Positions 35,863-44,800 of a stretch of DNA of 44,938 nt are shown here, in pieces. The stretch covers positions 1-44,938 of the forward strand of contig JAIOHV010000172.1 in NCBI GenBank assembly GCA_019912885.1, read 5' to 3'. The notes beneath the pieces were generated by a model. The model did no database searches. It had not been told where the DNA came from and saw only the letters and a program-made list of their open reading frames with translations. Origin of the DNA: a bacterium. GTDB taxonomy: Bacteria; Lernaellota; Lernaellaia; JACKCT01. Positions within the stretch are counted from its first letter, which is position 1; every line of letters begins with the position of its first letter. Position numbers and translations under genes: made by a program.

Positions 35863-36668
35863 GCGTGACGCTCGGTCGCTCGGGGTTGTCGGTCGGTCCG
35901 CTCGGCATCGCCGGCGGATACGGCGTCGGCTATCGCGGCCTGTTCAAAGCTTTTGATGCCGGCGTCAATTACTGGTACCACGGATCGAGGCGCGCCGGCG
36001 GCATGTCCGCCGCCATCCGCGACCTGTGTGCCGCGGGCCATCGTAGCGACCTCGTCATCGTCCTGCAAAGCTATTCGCGATCGGGCGCGCTTTTGACCGC
36101 GACGACGCAGTTTGGCATGAAGCGGCTCGCGATCGAACAGCTCGACGTGCTTTTGCTCGGCTGGTTTGACCGGCCGCCGCCGGCGCGGGTGCTCGACGCG
36201 GCGCGCGATCTTCGCGAAAAGGGGCTCGTCCGGCACATCGCGATCTCCTCGCACAACCGGCCTCGCTTTCTCGAATACGCGGGAATCGACGACATCGACA
36301 TCCTGCACGTGCGCTACAACGCCGCGCACACCGGCGCGGAAAACGAGGTGTTTTCGCATCTTCCCGCGCCGCGCCCCGGCGTCGTTTCGTACACGAACAC
36401 GCGCTGGGGGCATCTGCTGAAATCAAGGTTGATGCCCGACGGCGAAACGCCGATGCGCGGGCGCGACTGCTACCGCTTCGCGATGAGCCATCCTTCGGTC
36501 GATGTGGCGATCGCGGGTCCGTCGAACGCCGACGAGCTCGACGAGGCGCTGGCCGCCCTTGTCGAGGGGCCGATCCTGCCGGACGAAGAGGAGCGATTCC
36601 GGCGGATCGGAAGCCACGTGCGCGCGCACGGCCCGGTGCGCACGCGCCCTTTCTGGAGCGGCGCCTAG
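35844..36668 (+). CDS. Aldo/keto reductase homolog lacking catalytic residues
   Basis: 274 residues from a GTG at 35844, with GGAGG nine bases upstream. The frame, spacing and several segments follow the AKR barrel: LGRSGLSVGPLGIAGGYGVG, KAFDAGVNYWYHGS, EQLDVLLLGWFDRPPPARVLDAARDLREKGLVRHIAISSHN, VVSYTNTRWG and VDVAIAGPSNADELDEAL. The AKR tetrad (Asp, Tyr, Lys, His) appears lost: NFFDTA-type reads NYWYHG, the Lys strand reads VIVLQSYS, and the His of LLH reads LLG. It therefore probably does not reduce carbonyls and may bind NADPH or a partner instead. Its stop shares CTAG with the convergent CDGSH gene. Confidence 0.78.
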   Translation: MPAFLSRVTLGRSGLSVGPLGIAGGYGVGYRGLFKAFDAGVNYWYHGSRRAGGMSAAIRDLCAAGHRSDLVIVLQSYSRSGALLTATTQFGMKRLAIEQLDVLLLGWFDRPPPARVLDAARDLREKGLVRHIAISSHNRPRFLEYAGIDDIDILHVRYNAAHTGAENEVFSHLPAPRPGVVSYTNTRWGHLLKSRLMPDGETPMRGRDCYRFAMSHPSVDVAIAGPSNADELDEALAALVEGPILPDEEERFRRIGSHVRAHGPVRTRPFWSGA

Positions 36669-36919
36669 GACGCTCCGTCACCCCCGAGCGACGCGTGCGT
36701 TCCGTCGCAGTACGGCTTGTTGCCGCTGTGCTTGCACTGGCACAGGGCGACGCGCTTTTTCTCCGTCAGTTCGACAACGCGCGGCGAAAACTCCGTGCCT
36801 CGATGCGATCCGTCGCAAAACGGCTGATTTTGCGAATCCCCGCACGCGCACCATTTGTACGTGCCGGGTTCCAGCTCAAGAACGGCCGGGAATCGTTCGG
36901 CGATCCTGGGGTCTGCCAT
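36665..36919 (-). CDS. Dual CDGSH iron-sulfur protein
   Basis: 84 residues with two complete CDGSH motifs: CACGDSQNQPFCDGSH (about 24-39) and CQCKHSGNKPYCDGTH (about 59-74). Each can bind a 2Fe-2S cluster by three Cys and one His. Such small soluble tandem CDGSH proteins are known in bacteria and are thought to act in electron or cluster transfer. It lies 20 bases after the DUF255 lipoprotein gene on the same strand and converges with the aldo/keto reductase homolog, sharing CTAG for both stop codons. Confidence 0.93.
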   Translation of the reverse strand: MADPRIAERFPAVLELEPGTYKWCACGDSQNQPFCDGSHRGTEFSPRVVELTEKKRVALCQCKHSGNKPYCDGTHASLGGDGAS

Positions 36920-36939
36920 CGGTTCCTCCCATTGCGTGG

Positions 36940-39318
36940 TTACTTCGCGTCATGGCGCGCGATGCCAAGCTGTTCGCGAAAGGTCGCGGTGTCCGTCGCC
37001 GGCCGCTCGCACGCGCCCTGCCGGCAGACATAAGCGGTGCCCGCCCCGCCAAGCGGCGTCTTGCCCGCGGTGATCGGAACGGCTTGCGCGGGCGTATCAT
37101 CCTTAGCCCCGTCGCCTTCGGGTACGACGGCCAGGACGACGTGCGGCAGGAAATTTTCGCGAACGACCTCCAGAAACGGTTCGACGTCGCCGTCGGCGGG
37201 ACGCACCAGCACGACCTCGCGCGTCGCGGCGTGACGAAAGTCGATGGCGATCAGCATCTCCGACAGGGCGACCGGCGCGCGCTCGAGGACGGGAGAAAAC
37301 GCGCTCAACAACTTGTCCGCGCGCGCGCGGTAGGCGTCGTCGGCCGTGTAGGCGTGCAATCGCAGAAGGTTCTGGCAGGCGATGGAATTGCCGGACGGCT
37401 CGGCGCCGTCGTAGGCGGGTTTCTCGCGCGCAAGCAGCGCCTCGTGATCGTTCGCGGTCATGAAATACCCTCCCGCCTCGTCGGCGTAATGTCCATCGAG
37501 CGTGGTCTGTAACGCCGTGGCCTGGGTGAACCAACGCACATCCCCGGTCGCCTCGAAAAGTGAAAGCAGGCCCGCGATCATGAAGGCGTAGTCGTCCAGG
37601 TACGCCCGATGCCGCGCGCGGCCGTCCTTCCAGGTGTGGAAAAGGCGGCCGTCGCGGCGCATTTCGGACAACACGAAATCGGCGGCGCGAGTCGCGCGGG
37701 CGATGGCGTCGGGGTCGTCGAGCACGAGACCCGCCCGCGCGAGGGCCTGAATCATGAGGCCGTTCCACGACGCGAGGATCTTCTCGTCGCGCAGCGGCGC
37801 GGGGCGCCCCGCGCGCACGGCCAGGAGCCATTCGCGCGCCTCGTCGATGACGCGGCGCAGCTCACCCGCGTCCATCGACAATTCGCGCGCCACCTCGCCG
37901 ATCGGACGCGGCGTGTTAAGGATATTGCGTCCCTCGAAGTTGCCGTGCGGCGTCACCGCGTAATAGCGGCTGACGATTCCGGCGCGCTCGCCGCCGAGCG
38001 CGTCGGCCAATTCATCGGGCGTCCACGTGAAAAACCAGCCTTCCTCCATGTGGCCGTCGGGCGTGACGCTGTCGGCGTCGGTCGCGGAATAGAAAGCGCC
38101 CTCGGGCGAGGTCATGTCGCGCGCGACATATTGGACAATCTCGCGCGCGACGCGCTCGAAATCCGGATCGCCCGTGGTTTGCCAGCCCTCGAGGTACGCC
38201 GCGAGCAGCAGCGCGTTGTCGTAGAGCATTTTCTCGAAGTGCGGCACGAGCCACGCCTCGTCCACGGAATAGCGGTGGAATCCGCCGGCGACGTGGTCGT
38301 ACATGCCGCCCGCGGCCATCCGGCGCAGCGTGTTCGCGGCCATTTCGCGGTATTCGGGCTTGTTCGTCAGGCGGACGTAGCGCAAGAACAGCCGCACCGG
38401 CAGGCTGCTCGGAAATTTCGGCGACCCGGCCATGCCGCCGTACATGTCGTCGTAATTCGCGGTGTAATAACGCATTGCCTCGTGCACGGCGTCGAGCGTC
38501 GGGGCGTCGCCGGTCTGCCGCTGCGAGAGATTCGCGCGTATGGCCTCGGCAACGCGCGCGGCCGAACTGGCGACGCGATCGGGCTGCTCGTGAAAGGCCT
38601 GGGACAATCGATCGAGCAGCGACAGAAACCCGACGGGGGAGCCGCGATCGCCGTCGCGCGCGGGAAAATACGTGCCGCCGTAGTACGGCTTGCGATCGTG
38701 CGTCAGCCAGACGGTCATCGGCCAGCCGCCGTGCCCGGTCAGCATCTGCACCGCGTTCATGTAGATCGCGTCCACGTCCGGGCGCTCCTCGCGATCGACC
38801 TTGATCGGCACGTAGCGCTCGTTGAGAAACGCCGCGACTTGCTCATCCTCGAACGACTCGTGCTCCATGACGTGGCACCAGTGACAGGTCGAATAGCCGA
38901 TGGAAAGCAGGACCGGCACGTTGCGGGCCTTGGCCTCCTCAAAAGCCTCGTCGCCCCAGGCGTACCAGTTCACCGGGTTGTGCGCGTGCTGGAGCAGGTA
39001 AGGGCTCGTCTCGAGGACGAGCCGGTTCACGTATTTCGCGCGGCCGTCGTCGAGAAGGTGCCGCGTGCGCGGCGCCCAAGCCGCGCCCCTGGCGGCGTAC
39101 GCGGCGAGCAGGTCGCGCATCAGGCCGTCCGCGTAAGGTGGAACGCCTGGAGGGGATTGCGTCATGTTCCGGAATTCTCCCTGGTCCACCGCGTGGTTCG
39201 TCGCGTTCTTGCGGCACGCCGGCACGGAAAGCGCGACGGCGACCGCAAGGACGCCGGCCGCGAATCGACGACGGGTCCGTCGCGCCGGGACGAACGCGGG
39301 CGTGTAAGGCCGAAGCAT
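36940..39318 (-). CDS. Lipoprotein thioredoxin-domain protein, DUF255/YyaL family
   Basis: 792 residues from the ATG at 39316-39318; an ATG at 39363 is possible. Unlike the cytoplasmic family, it has a signal peptide with an [20 protein letters not shown] stretch and a lipobox-type PAC, so it is probably a lipoprotein. The DUF255 thioredoxin-like domain has [20 protein letters not shown] and [21 protein letters not shown] (CxxC, about residue 135). It is followed by a long six-hairpin alpha/alpha barrel region with [76 protein letters not shown] and [15 protein letters not shown]-terminal [14 protein letters not shown] is typical. The function of the family is not settled. It ends 20 bases before the CDGSH gene. 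Confidence 0.9.
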   Translation of the reverse strand: MLRPYTPAFVPARRTRRRFAAGVLAVAVALSVPACRKNATNHAVDQGEFRNMTQSPPGVPPYADGLMRDLLAAYAARGAAWAPRTRHLLDDGRAKYVNRLVLETSPYLLQHAHNPVNWYAWGDEAFEEAKARNVPVLLSIGYSTCHWCHVMEHESFEDEQVAAFLNERYVPIKVDREERPDVDAIYMNAVQMLTGHGGWPMTVWLTHDRKPYYGGTYFPARDGDRGSPVGFLSLLDRLSQAFHEQPDRVASSAARVAEAIRANLSQRQTGDAPTLDAVHEAMRYYTANYDDMYGGMAGSPKFPSSLPVRLFLRYVRLTNKPEYREMAANTLRRMAAGGMYDHVAGGFHRYSVDEAWLVPHFEKMLYDNALLLAAYLEGWQTTGDPDFERVAREIVQYVARDMTSPEGAFYSATDADSVTPDGHMEEGWFFTWTPDELADALGGERAGIVSRYYAVTPHGNFEGRNILNTPRPIGEVARELSMDAGELRRVIDEAREWLLAVRAGRPAPLRDEKILASWNGLMIQALARAGLVLDDPDAIARATRAADFVLSEMRRDGRLFHTWKDGRARHRAYLDDYAFMIAGLLSLFEATGDVRWFTQATALQTTLDGHYADEAGGYFMTANDHEALLAREKPAYDGAEPSGNSIACQNLLRLHAYTADDAYRARADKLLSAFSPVLERAPVALSEMLIAIDFRHAATREVVLVRPADGDVEPFLEVVRENFLPHVVLAVVPEGDGAKDDTPAQAVPITAGKTPLGGAGTAYVCRQGACERPATDTATFREQLGIARHDAK

Positions 39319-39401
39319 GCACGCCTTGATACGGCGACGCAAACGCCATCGCGACATCACCATCCGCCAACGGTGAGCCGGATCACCGTCGCGTACGCCG
39401 C

Positions 39402-40247
39402 CTAGCGCAGACCGACGGATTTTTGCAACACGCGGTCGAGGATCGCGCGCGGCATCAGAAAAACAAGAAACGGCGCGATGCGCGAAAGCAGGTGACGCCG
39501 ATACCGCGCGCGCGGGCGACGGCCGTTTACCAGATCGAGAATCAGCCGCGCGATGGATTCGGGCGTGACGGCGTCCTTGTTGATGTTCGCGATCATGTCG
39601 AGCGTCTTCGAATAAGCCGCCCCGTAGGGAGAGCCGGGATTCATCAGGACCGGTTCCGAATGATGCCGCGCCGTCTTGAAAAACCGCGTCGCGACCGGCC
39701 CGGGTTCGATCAACACGACGCGCACGCCGAACGGCGAAAGTTCCATGCGCAACGCGTCGCTCCACGCCTCCATCGCGTGTTTGGTCGCCGCGTAGATACC
39801 GCCGAACGGCGAGGAAAGCACGCCCGTCACGCTGCTGACGTTGACGATGAGCCCTTCCCCGGCGGCGCGCATCGCCGGACAGAACGCCTGCACGAGCGCG
39901 ATGGCCGCGAAGGTGTTGACCTCGAACATCTCGCGGATCGTCGCCGGCGGCGTCTCCTCGATCGCCGAGCGCGCGCCGAATCCCGCGTTGTTGACGAGCA
40001 CGTTCGGATCGCCCATCCGTTCGCGAATTTCCCGGACGAGGCGATCGACCTGGTCCGCGAGCGCGAGATCCGCCAGAAACGGCGTGACGTTTTCGATGGC
40101 GGCGAGCGCAATGGCGTCGTCGTTTTTGCGTACGACCGCGGCCACGCGATACCCCGCGCCCGCGAGCATCCGCGTCGCGGCAAGGCCGATGCCGCTGCCC
40201 GCGCCGGTGACGACGACAACGCGCGATGGCCGGCCCGCCGCCCTCAT
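39402..40247 (-). CDS. Short-chain dehydrogenase/reductase
   Basis: 281 residues. The classical SDR pattern is complete: [18 protein letters not shown] (TGxxxGxG, about 12-29), [13 protein letters not shown], the catalytic Ser in [13 protein letters not shown] and [11 protein letters not shown] (Tyr and Lys, about residue 155-159). It oxidises or reduces an alcohol/carbonyl with NAD(P)H. Its ATG overlaps the aldehyde dehydrogenase stop codon by four bases (40244-40247), so the two are co-translated. An alcohol/aldehyde pair is a reasonable reading, not a proven one. Confidence 0.93.
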   Translation of the reverse strand: MRAAGRPSRVVVVTGAGSGIGLAATRMLAGAGYRVAAVVRKNDDAIALAAIENVTPFLADLALADQVDRLVREIRERMGDPNVLVNNAGFGARSAIEETPPATIREMFEVNTFAAIALVQAFCPAMRAAGEGLIVNVSSVTGVLSSPFGGIYAATKHAMEAWSDALRMELSPFGVRVVLIEPGPVATRFFKTARHHSEPVLMNPGSPYGAAYSKTLDMIANINKDAVTPESIARLILDLVNGRRPRARYRRHLLSRIAPFLVFLMPRAILDRVLQKSVGLR

Positions 40248-41674
40248 TCGGCGCGCACCACGATGAGTTTTTCCTGGGTCAATTCGCGTACCGCGAAGGG
40301 CACGCCGCCGACGCCGAGACCGGATTTCTTACGGCCGCCGAACGGCATGCCGTCCACGCGAAACGCCGTGTGGTCGTTGACCATCACCGCGGACGCATCA
40401 AGGCGCGATGCGAAATGAAACGCGCGGCCGATATCGCGCGTGGCGACCGCGGCCTGGAACGACCACGGCGTCGCGTTGGCGAGCGCGATGGCCTCGTCGT
40501 CGTCCGCGTACGCGCGCACCGCGACGACCGGTCCGAAGATCTCTTCATTCATGAGTAGCGAATCGTCGGGCGGATCGGCGATCACGGTCGGCGCGTAGCT
40601 CTGATGGGGAAGCGCGCGCCCGCCGCACACCACGCGCGCGCCGGCGTCCGCCGCCTTGTCGATCCACGCCTGAATGCGCTCGATATCGCGCGCGCGGATG
40701 ATCGGCCCGACCTGCGTTTTCTCGTCCAAGGGATCGCCGACGATAAGGCGCCCGGCGCCCTCCGCGATGCGGCGCGTGAGATCGACCGCAATGGCTTTGT
40801 GCGCGAAAACCCGTTGCACGCTCACGCACACCTGCCCCGCGTGATAAAAGCCGCCCTTCAGGATCTGCGGCACGACGGCGCCAAGATCGGCGGTTTCATC
40901 GACGATAAACGGCGCGACGCCGCCGTGTTCCAGACCGATGCGCACGCCCGGCGCGATCTTGCCGCGCAGCATCCAGCCGACGCGCGCGCTTCCGATGAAC
41001 GAGAGGTACGCGATGCGCGGGCTCGTCGCCAGGCGCTCGCCGACATCGGCGTCGCCGGGCAGCACCGTGGTCCACGCGCGCGGCAAGCCGGCCTCGACGA
41101 GCAGTTCGATGACGCGGATCGCGCTGACAGGCGTTTCCGGCGCGGGTTTGACAAGGACGGGGCACCCCGCGGCGATCGCCGGCGCGGCCTGATGCGCAAT
41201 GAGATTGACAGGGTGGTTGAACGCGCTGATCGCGGCCACGACGCCGATCGGCTCGCGCGTCGTGAACGCGAGGCGTCCGGCCGCCGCGGGCGTGCCGCGC
41301 ATGGGAATTTCGTCGCCGTGAACGCGCGTTGCCTCCTCGGCGGAAAGATCGAACGTATTGGCCGCGCGGGCGACCTCGATGCGCGCGTCGGCAAGCGGCT
41401 TTCCACCCTCCAGCGCGATCGTGTGCGCGAAATCCTCCGCGCGATCGCGAAGAAGATTCGCCGAGCGCTTCAGGATCGAGGCACGCTCGTAGGCGGGGAT
41501 CCACGCCGCGCGATCGGCAAACGTACCCGCCGCGATGTCGATGGCGCGATCGACGGCGTCAAGGCTCGCGTATTCGACGCGCGCGACGATCTCGCCGCTG
41601 TACGGCGAGCGGACGTCCTGCATCCCCGCGCCACGCGCCACGGAGTCCGCCAGTTGGAGCTTGTGCGTGTTCAT
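40244..41674 (-). CDS. Aldehyde dehydrogenase family protein
   Basis: 476 residues from the ATG at 41672-41674 ([15 protein letters not shown]), the first ATG after a 9-base repeat array; the frame is open for 28 codons upstream, but those codons are mostly repeat. Key residues are present: [29 protein letters not shown] (Asn), [18 protein letters not shown] (Glu; the usual ELGG reads EHGG), [15 protein letters not shown] (catalytic Cys), [14 protein letters not shown] and [14 protein letters not shown]. It oxidises an aldehyde to acid or acyl-CoA with NAD(P)+. The substrate is not evident. It leads the ALDH-SDR-DUF255-CDGSH series. Confidence 0.95.
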   Translation of the reverse strand: MNTHKLQLADSVARGAGMQDVRSPYSGEIVARVEYASLDAVDRAIDIAAGTFADRAAWIPAYERASILKRSANLLRDRAEDFAHTIALEGGKPLADARIEVARAANTFDLSAEEATRVHGDEIPMRGTPAAAGRLAFTTREPIGVVAAISAFNHPVNLIAHQAAPAIAAGCPVLVKPAPETPVSAIRVIELLVEAGLPRAWTTVLPGDADVGERLATSPRIAYLSFIGSARVGWMLRGKIAPGVRIGLEHGGVAPFIVDETADLGAVVPQILKGGFYHAGQVCVSVQRVFAHKAIAVDLTRRIAEGAGRLIVGDPLDEKTQVGPIIRARDIERIQAWIDKAADAGARVVCGGRALPHQSYAPTVIADPPDDSLLMNEEIFGPVVAVRAYADDDEAIALANATPWSFQAAVATRDIGRAFHFASRLDASAVMVNDHTAFRVDGMPFGGRKKSGLGVGGVPFAVRELTQEKLIVVRAE

Positions 41675-41717
41675 GAGTCCATCATGTCCATTGCGTCCAT
41701 GATGTCCATATTGTCCG
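41673..41717. repeat. 9-base tandem repeat, five units, at the ALDH start
   Basis: ATGAGTCCA, TCATGTCCA, TTGCGTCCA, TGATGTCCA and TATTGTCCG run end to end. On the minus strand each reads TGGAC plus four bases. The first unit contains part of the ALDH ATG, so the array occupies its ribosome-binding region. Confidence 0.85.
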
Positions 41718-41756
41718 CAGAAGCGGCCGATCCGGTTTGAAAAAGGCGTGCCAATC

Positions 41757-41788
41757 ACAACGGGCCGGCGAATGTTCGCCGGCCCGTT
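41757..41788. terminator. Strong hairpin between the BPI-like gene and ALDH
   Basis: CAACGGGCCGGCGAA, two unpaired bases, then TTCGCCGGCCCGTTG is a 15-base perfect inverted repeat. On the minus strand it follows the stop of the large secreted-protein gene. The T-run after it is weak (TTGTGATTGG). Confidence 0.8.
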
Positions 41789-41800
41789 GCGCGCATCAGG

Positions 41801-44800
41801 TCAGTTTGTCGGGAACAGGATGTCCGAGAAGATCCCGATGAAGTCGTTGTTCGCGCCCATGATGTCCTGGTCGAGCACGGTGATGCCGTAGCCCTCGAAC
41901 GTCGGCAACTGGATGCCGCCGAGGAACTCGGAGAGCAGCGGAATCAGGATATCCGCCAGAAGCGGCGCGACGTCCTCGAAGAGGTTGTTGTCCCAATTGA
42001 TGAGCGGCTCCGCGAACACGTAGATCGCCATTTCCGGATCGCCGAAGAAGAGCTCGATCGTGTTGTCCGGGAACTTCACGCCCATGTCCGCGGGCAGGAT
42101 GAGCCCGACCGCCATTTGCAGGAACAGCACTTCATCCGCGCCGGTATCGACGAACATGTTGACTTCAAGCTCGCCCATCTGGATTTCGACCGGGATGTAA
42201 GTCGGGGAGCCGCCCTGCGGCGCGACGTACAACACCGGCGGGAATTGCGGGCGCAGCTTCACGATGATGTCGCCGGACGCCGCGGCGTCGAGACCCGGGA
42301 AGATCAGGTTGATGAGCGCGTTGGACGTATCGACGCCGAGGTCGAGATCCTGCGAGATCAAACCGGTGCGATAGAGGAGATTGAGCGCCTGGTTCAGGAA
42401 GTCGTCCGCGAGCATAACACCGATGCCGTACGGATTCGCCGAGCCGGGCATGTATTTGCCCATCGCGTTGTGCGGGGGAACGATGCCCGGGGTGTAGAGC
42501 GACCCGCCGTGGTTCGGGATGCCCGGCACGATGTCGGGCGTATCCATCGACATATCCATGTAGAAGGAGCCGCCGTCCTCGTCCCACGTGATGTGGTCAA
42601 AGGCGTACTCCACGGCGAACGAAATACCGCCCACGTCGAACGTGAAGCTCGTCGGAATCTGGTTCAGCAGCTCTTCCAGAAGCGGCGGCACGGCATCGGA
42701 CAGGACATCCTCGATGAGATCCTCGATGATGTCCTCGATCGTGTCTTCGAACAGATCCTCGAGCGAGTCGGGGAAGTTGTTGATGTCGAAGTTGAAGCCG
42801 GACAGCAACATGCGGATGCGCTCGATTTCCACGGTGAACCGGTCGTTCTCGTCCACGTAGATGAACGCGTCGGCGATCATGCGCACGCGGTCGAAGCCCA
42901 CGTCGCCGGAGATCGAATAGCCAATGCCAAGTATGGTGCCCTTGACCTTGAATTCGAGATCGATGTCGTCAACCCACGCGTCGAGCTCGATGCCGAGGTC
43001 CGGCAGAACGTCGAGCGTGAACCAGGGGTTGCCGAACGATGCGTAGCGCACCTCGGCGCGCGCGCTGGCCAGCGTGATGCCCCACAGCTTCACCTTCTCG
43101 TCGAAGATCGGGTTCATCGCGTAGAGCATTTCGGGAATCTGGTCCACCAGTTCCTGAAGGATCGGCAGAACGACCTGCGACAGTTGCAGGAAGCCCGATT
43201 CGTTGATGCGCAGGCGCATCGAGTTCGGCACCAGCGCGCCGTCGGGGACTTTGGGTCCGTTCATCACGGATACCGACGCCTTCGCGTGATTGCCGCTGCC
43301 GCCCTCGACGACCTCGATCTGAAGGACATTCAGACCCGTGCCGAGCAGATGGTTGTGCGAGAACTGGCACGCGTTCGGCGGCCCGGAGAGGTCGCGCGGG
43401 GTCGCCGGAGAATCCGAGAAGTAGGCGACATCGTTGATGTAATCGCACCCGTGGACGATGCCCGAGAACAGCGTCGAACCCTGGTTCATCCAGAGCCCGC
43501 GATCCGGCGTCCAGATTTCGATGTCCGGCGCGGTCATGTCGATCACCTGCACCGAATCCGTGTCCGAAAGGCCGTTCCACGGCGGCGCCGCGGTCGCCGT
43601 GATGTCGTAGATGCCCTGGTTGTTGAACGTGATGTCGCCGGCCGCCGGCGTGTTCAATTGTACGCCGAACGTCGGGTTGACGGCAAACGCCGCGGGCACC
43701 TCCGTGACGATATTGCCCCACTGGTCGCGAAGCACCGCCGCCGGGTGCGTGTAGCCGCCTTCGGGAATCACCGGATCGGGAATCAAAAGGTCGATGCGCC
43801 ATGGGTCGCCCGCACGCACGATGACGATTTTTTCGTCAAAGACGTTGCTGCCCTCGACGGTGCCGCGCACCGCGACCTCTCCGGCCCGCGTGAACGTCAG
43901 GTAGCCCGGGTTGCCCTGCGTGATGGAAACGCCGTAATTCGGCCACGCGCTCCATATCACCTTGCCGTAGGTTTCCTGGCCTTGCTCGTTGTAAACGGTG
44001 GCCGTCGCGGAAATCTGCTGGCCCGCCGGGACGTCGTAATCGGAAAGCTCGATCTCAACGCTTCCGGGCGCCTGCGCGTCCACCCACACGTAAGCGTAGC
44101 CCTCGACAAATTCGCCGCCGACGATGGCGGAGATGTTGATCTTGAACTGGCCGGGCTGCGTGAACAGCACCGTCTGCGCGAACTCGTCCACCACCGCGCC
44201 GGTCGGCGGCACGACGTCCCAATCGACATTCGTCGTCCCGGTGACGTCGTTGCCGTTCTCGTCAATGACGGCGTAAGTCACGTTGACGACCTCGCCTGTC
44301 TCGATCTGGTTGCGGTCGACCGACACGTCGATGTGCGCCGGGACGATCTCGATCGAGAAGTAGCTGTAGGCCTCGACGATGCCGTCCGGATTTACCTCCG
44401 GATCGACATGGTTAGGATGCGTGCCGTAGATGCGCAGCGTGTAATCGCCGGCGTCGACGTAGGGGAACTCGCCGGAGATGAAGCCGCCGCCGATCGAGAG
44501 ATCGCCGGTCCAGTCGTCGTATCCGCCGCCGTCGTCCACGAGCACGTGGATCGTGCCCGGATTGATGTTGAGATACGTCGCGACGACGCCGATGTCGCGT
44601 ATGTTGTACGTCGAACCGGGTGCCGGCTCGATGATCTCGATCTCGCCCATGTTGATCTTGAAGATCACGGACGCCTGCGTTTGCCCGGTGACGTTTTCGG
44701 CCAGCACGGTCAGGGTGTGCGTTCCCGCGTCGAACGCCAGCGTCCCGTACACCTGCGTCGGCGTGACCGCCAGATAGGCGGTGACATCGTCCCCGTCCAC

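Noticed and set aside
37609-39405. Plus-strand open frame of about 600 codons opposite the DUF255 gene
   Set aside because: Shadow of the DUF255 reading frame; low-complexity Arg/Val/His composition and no domain.
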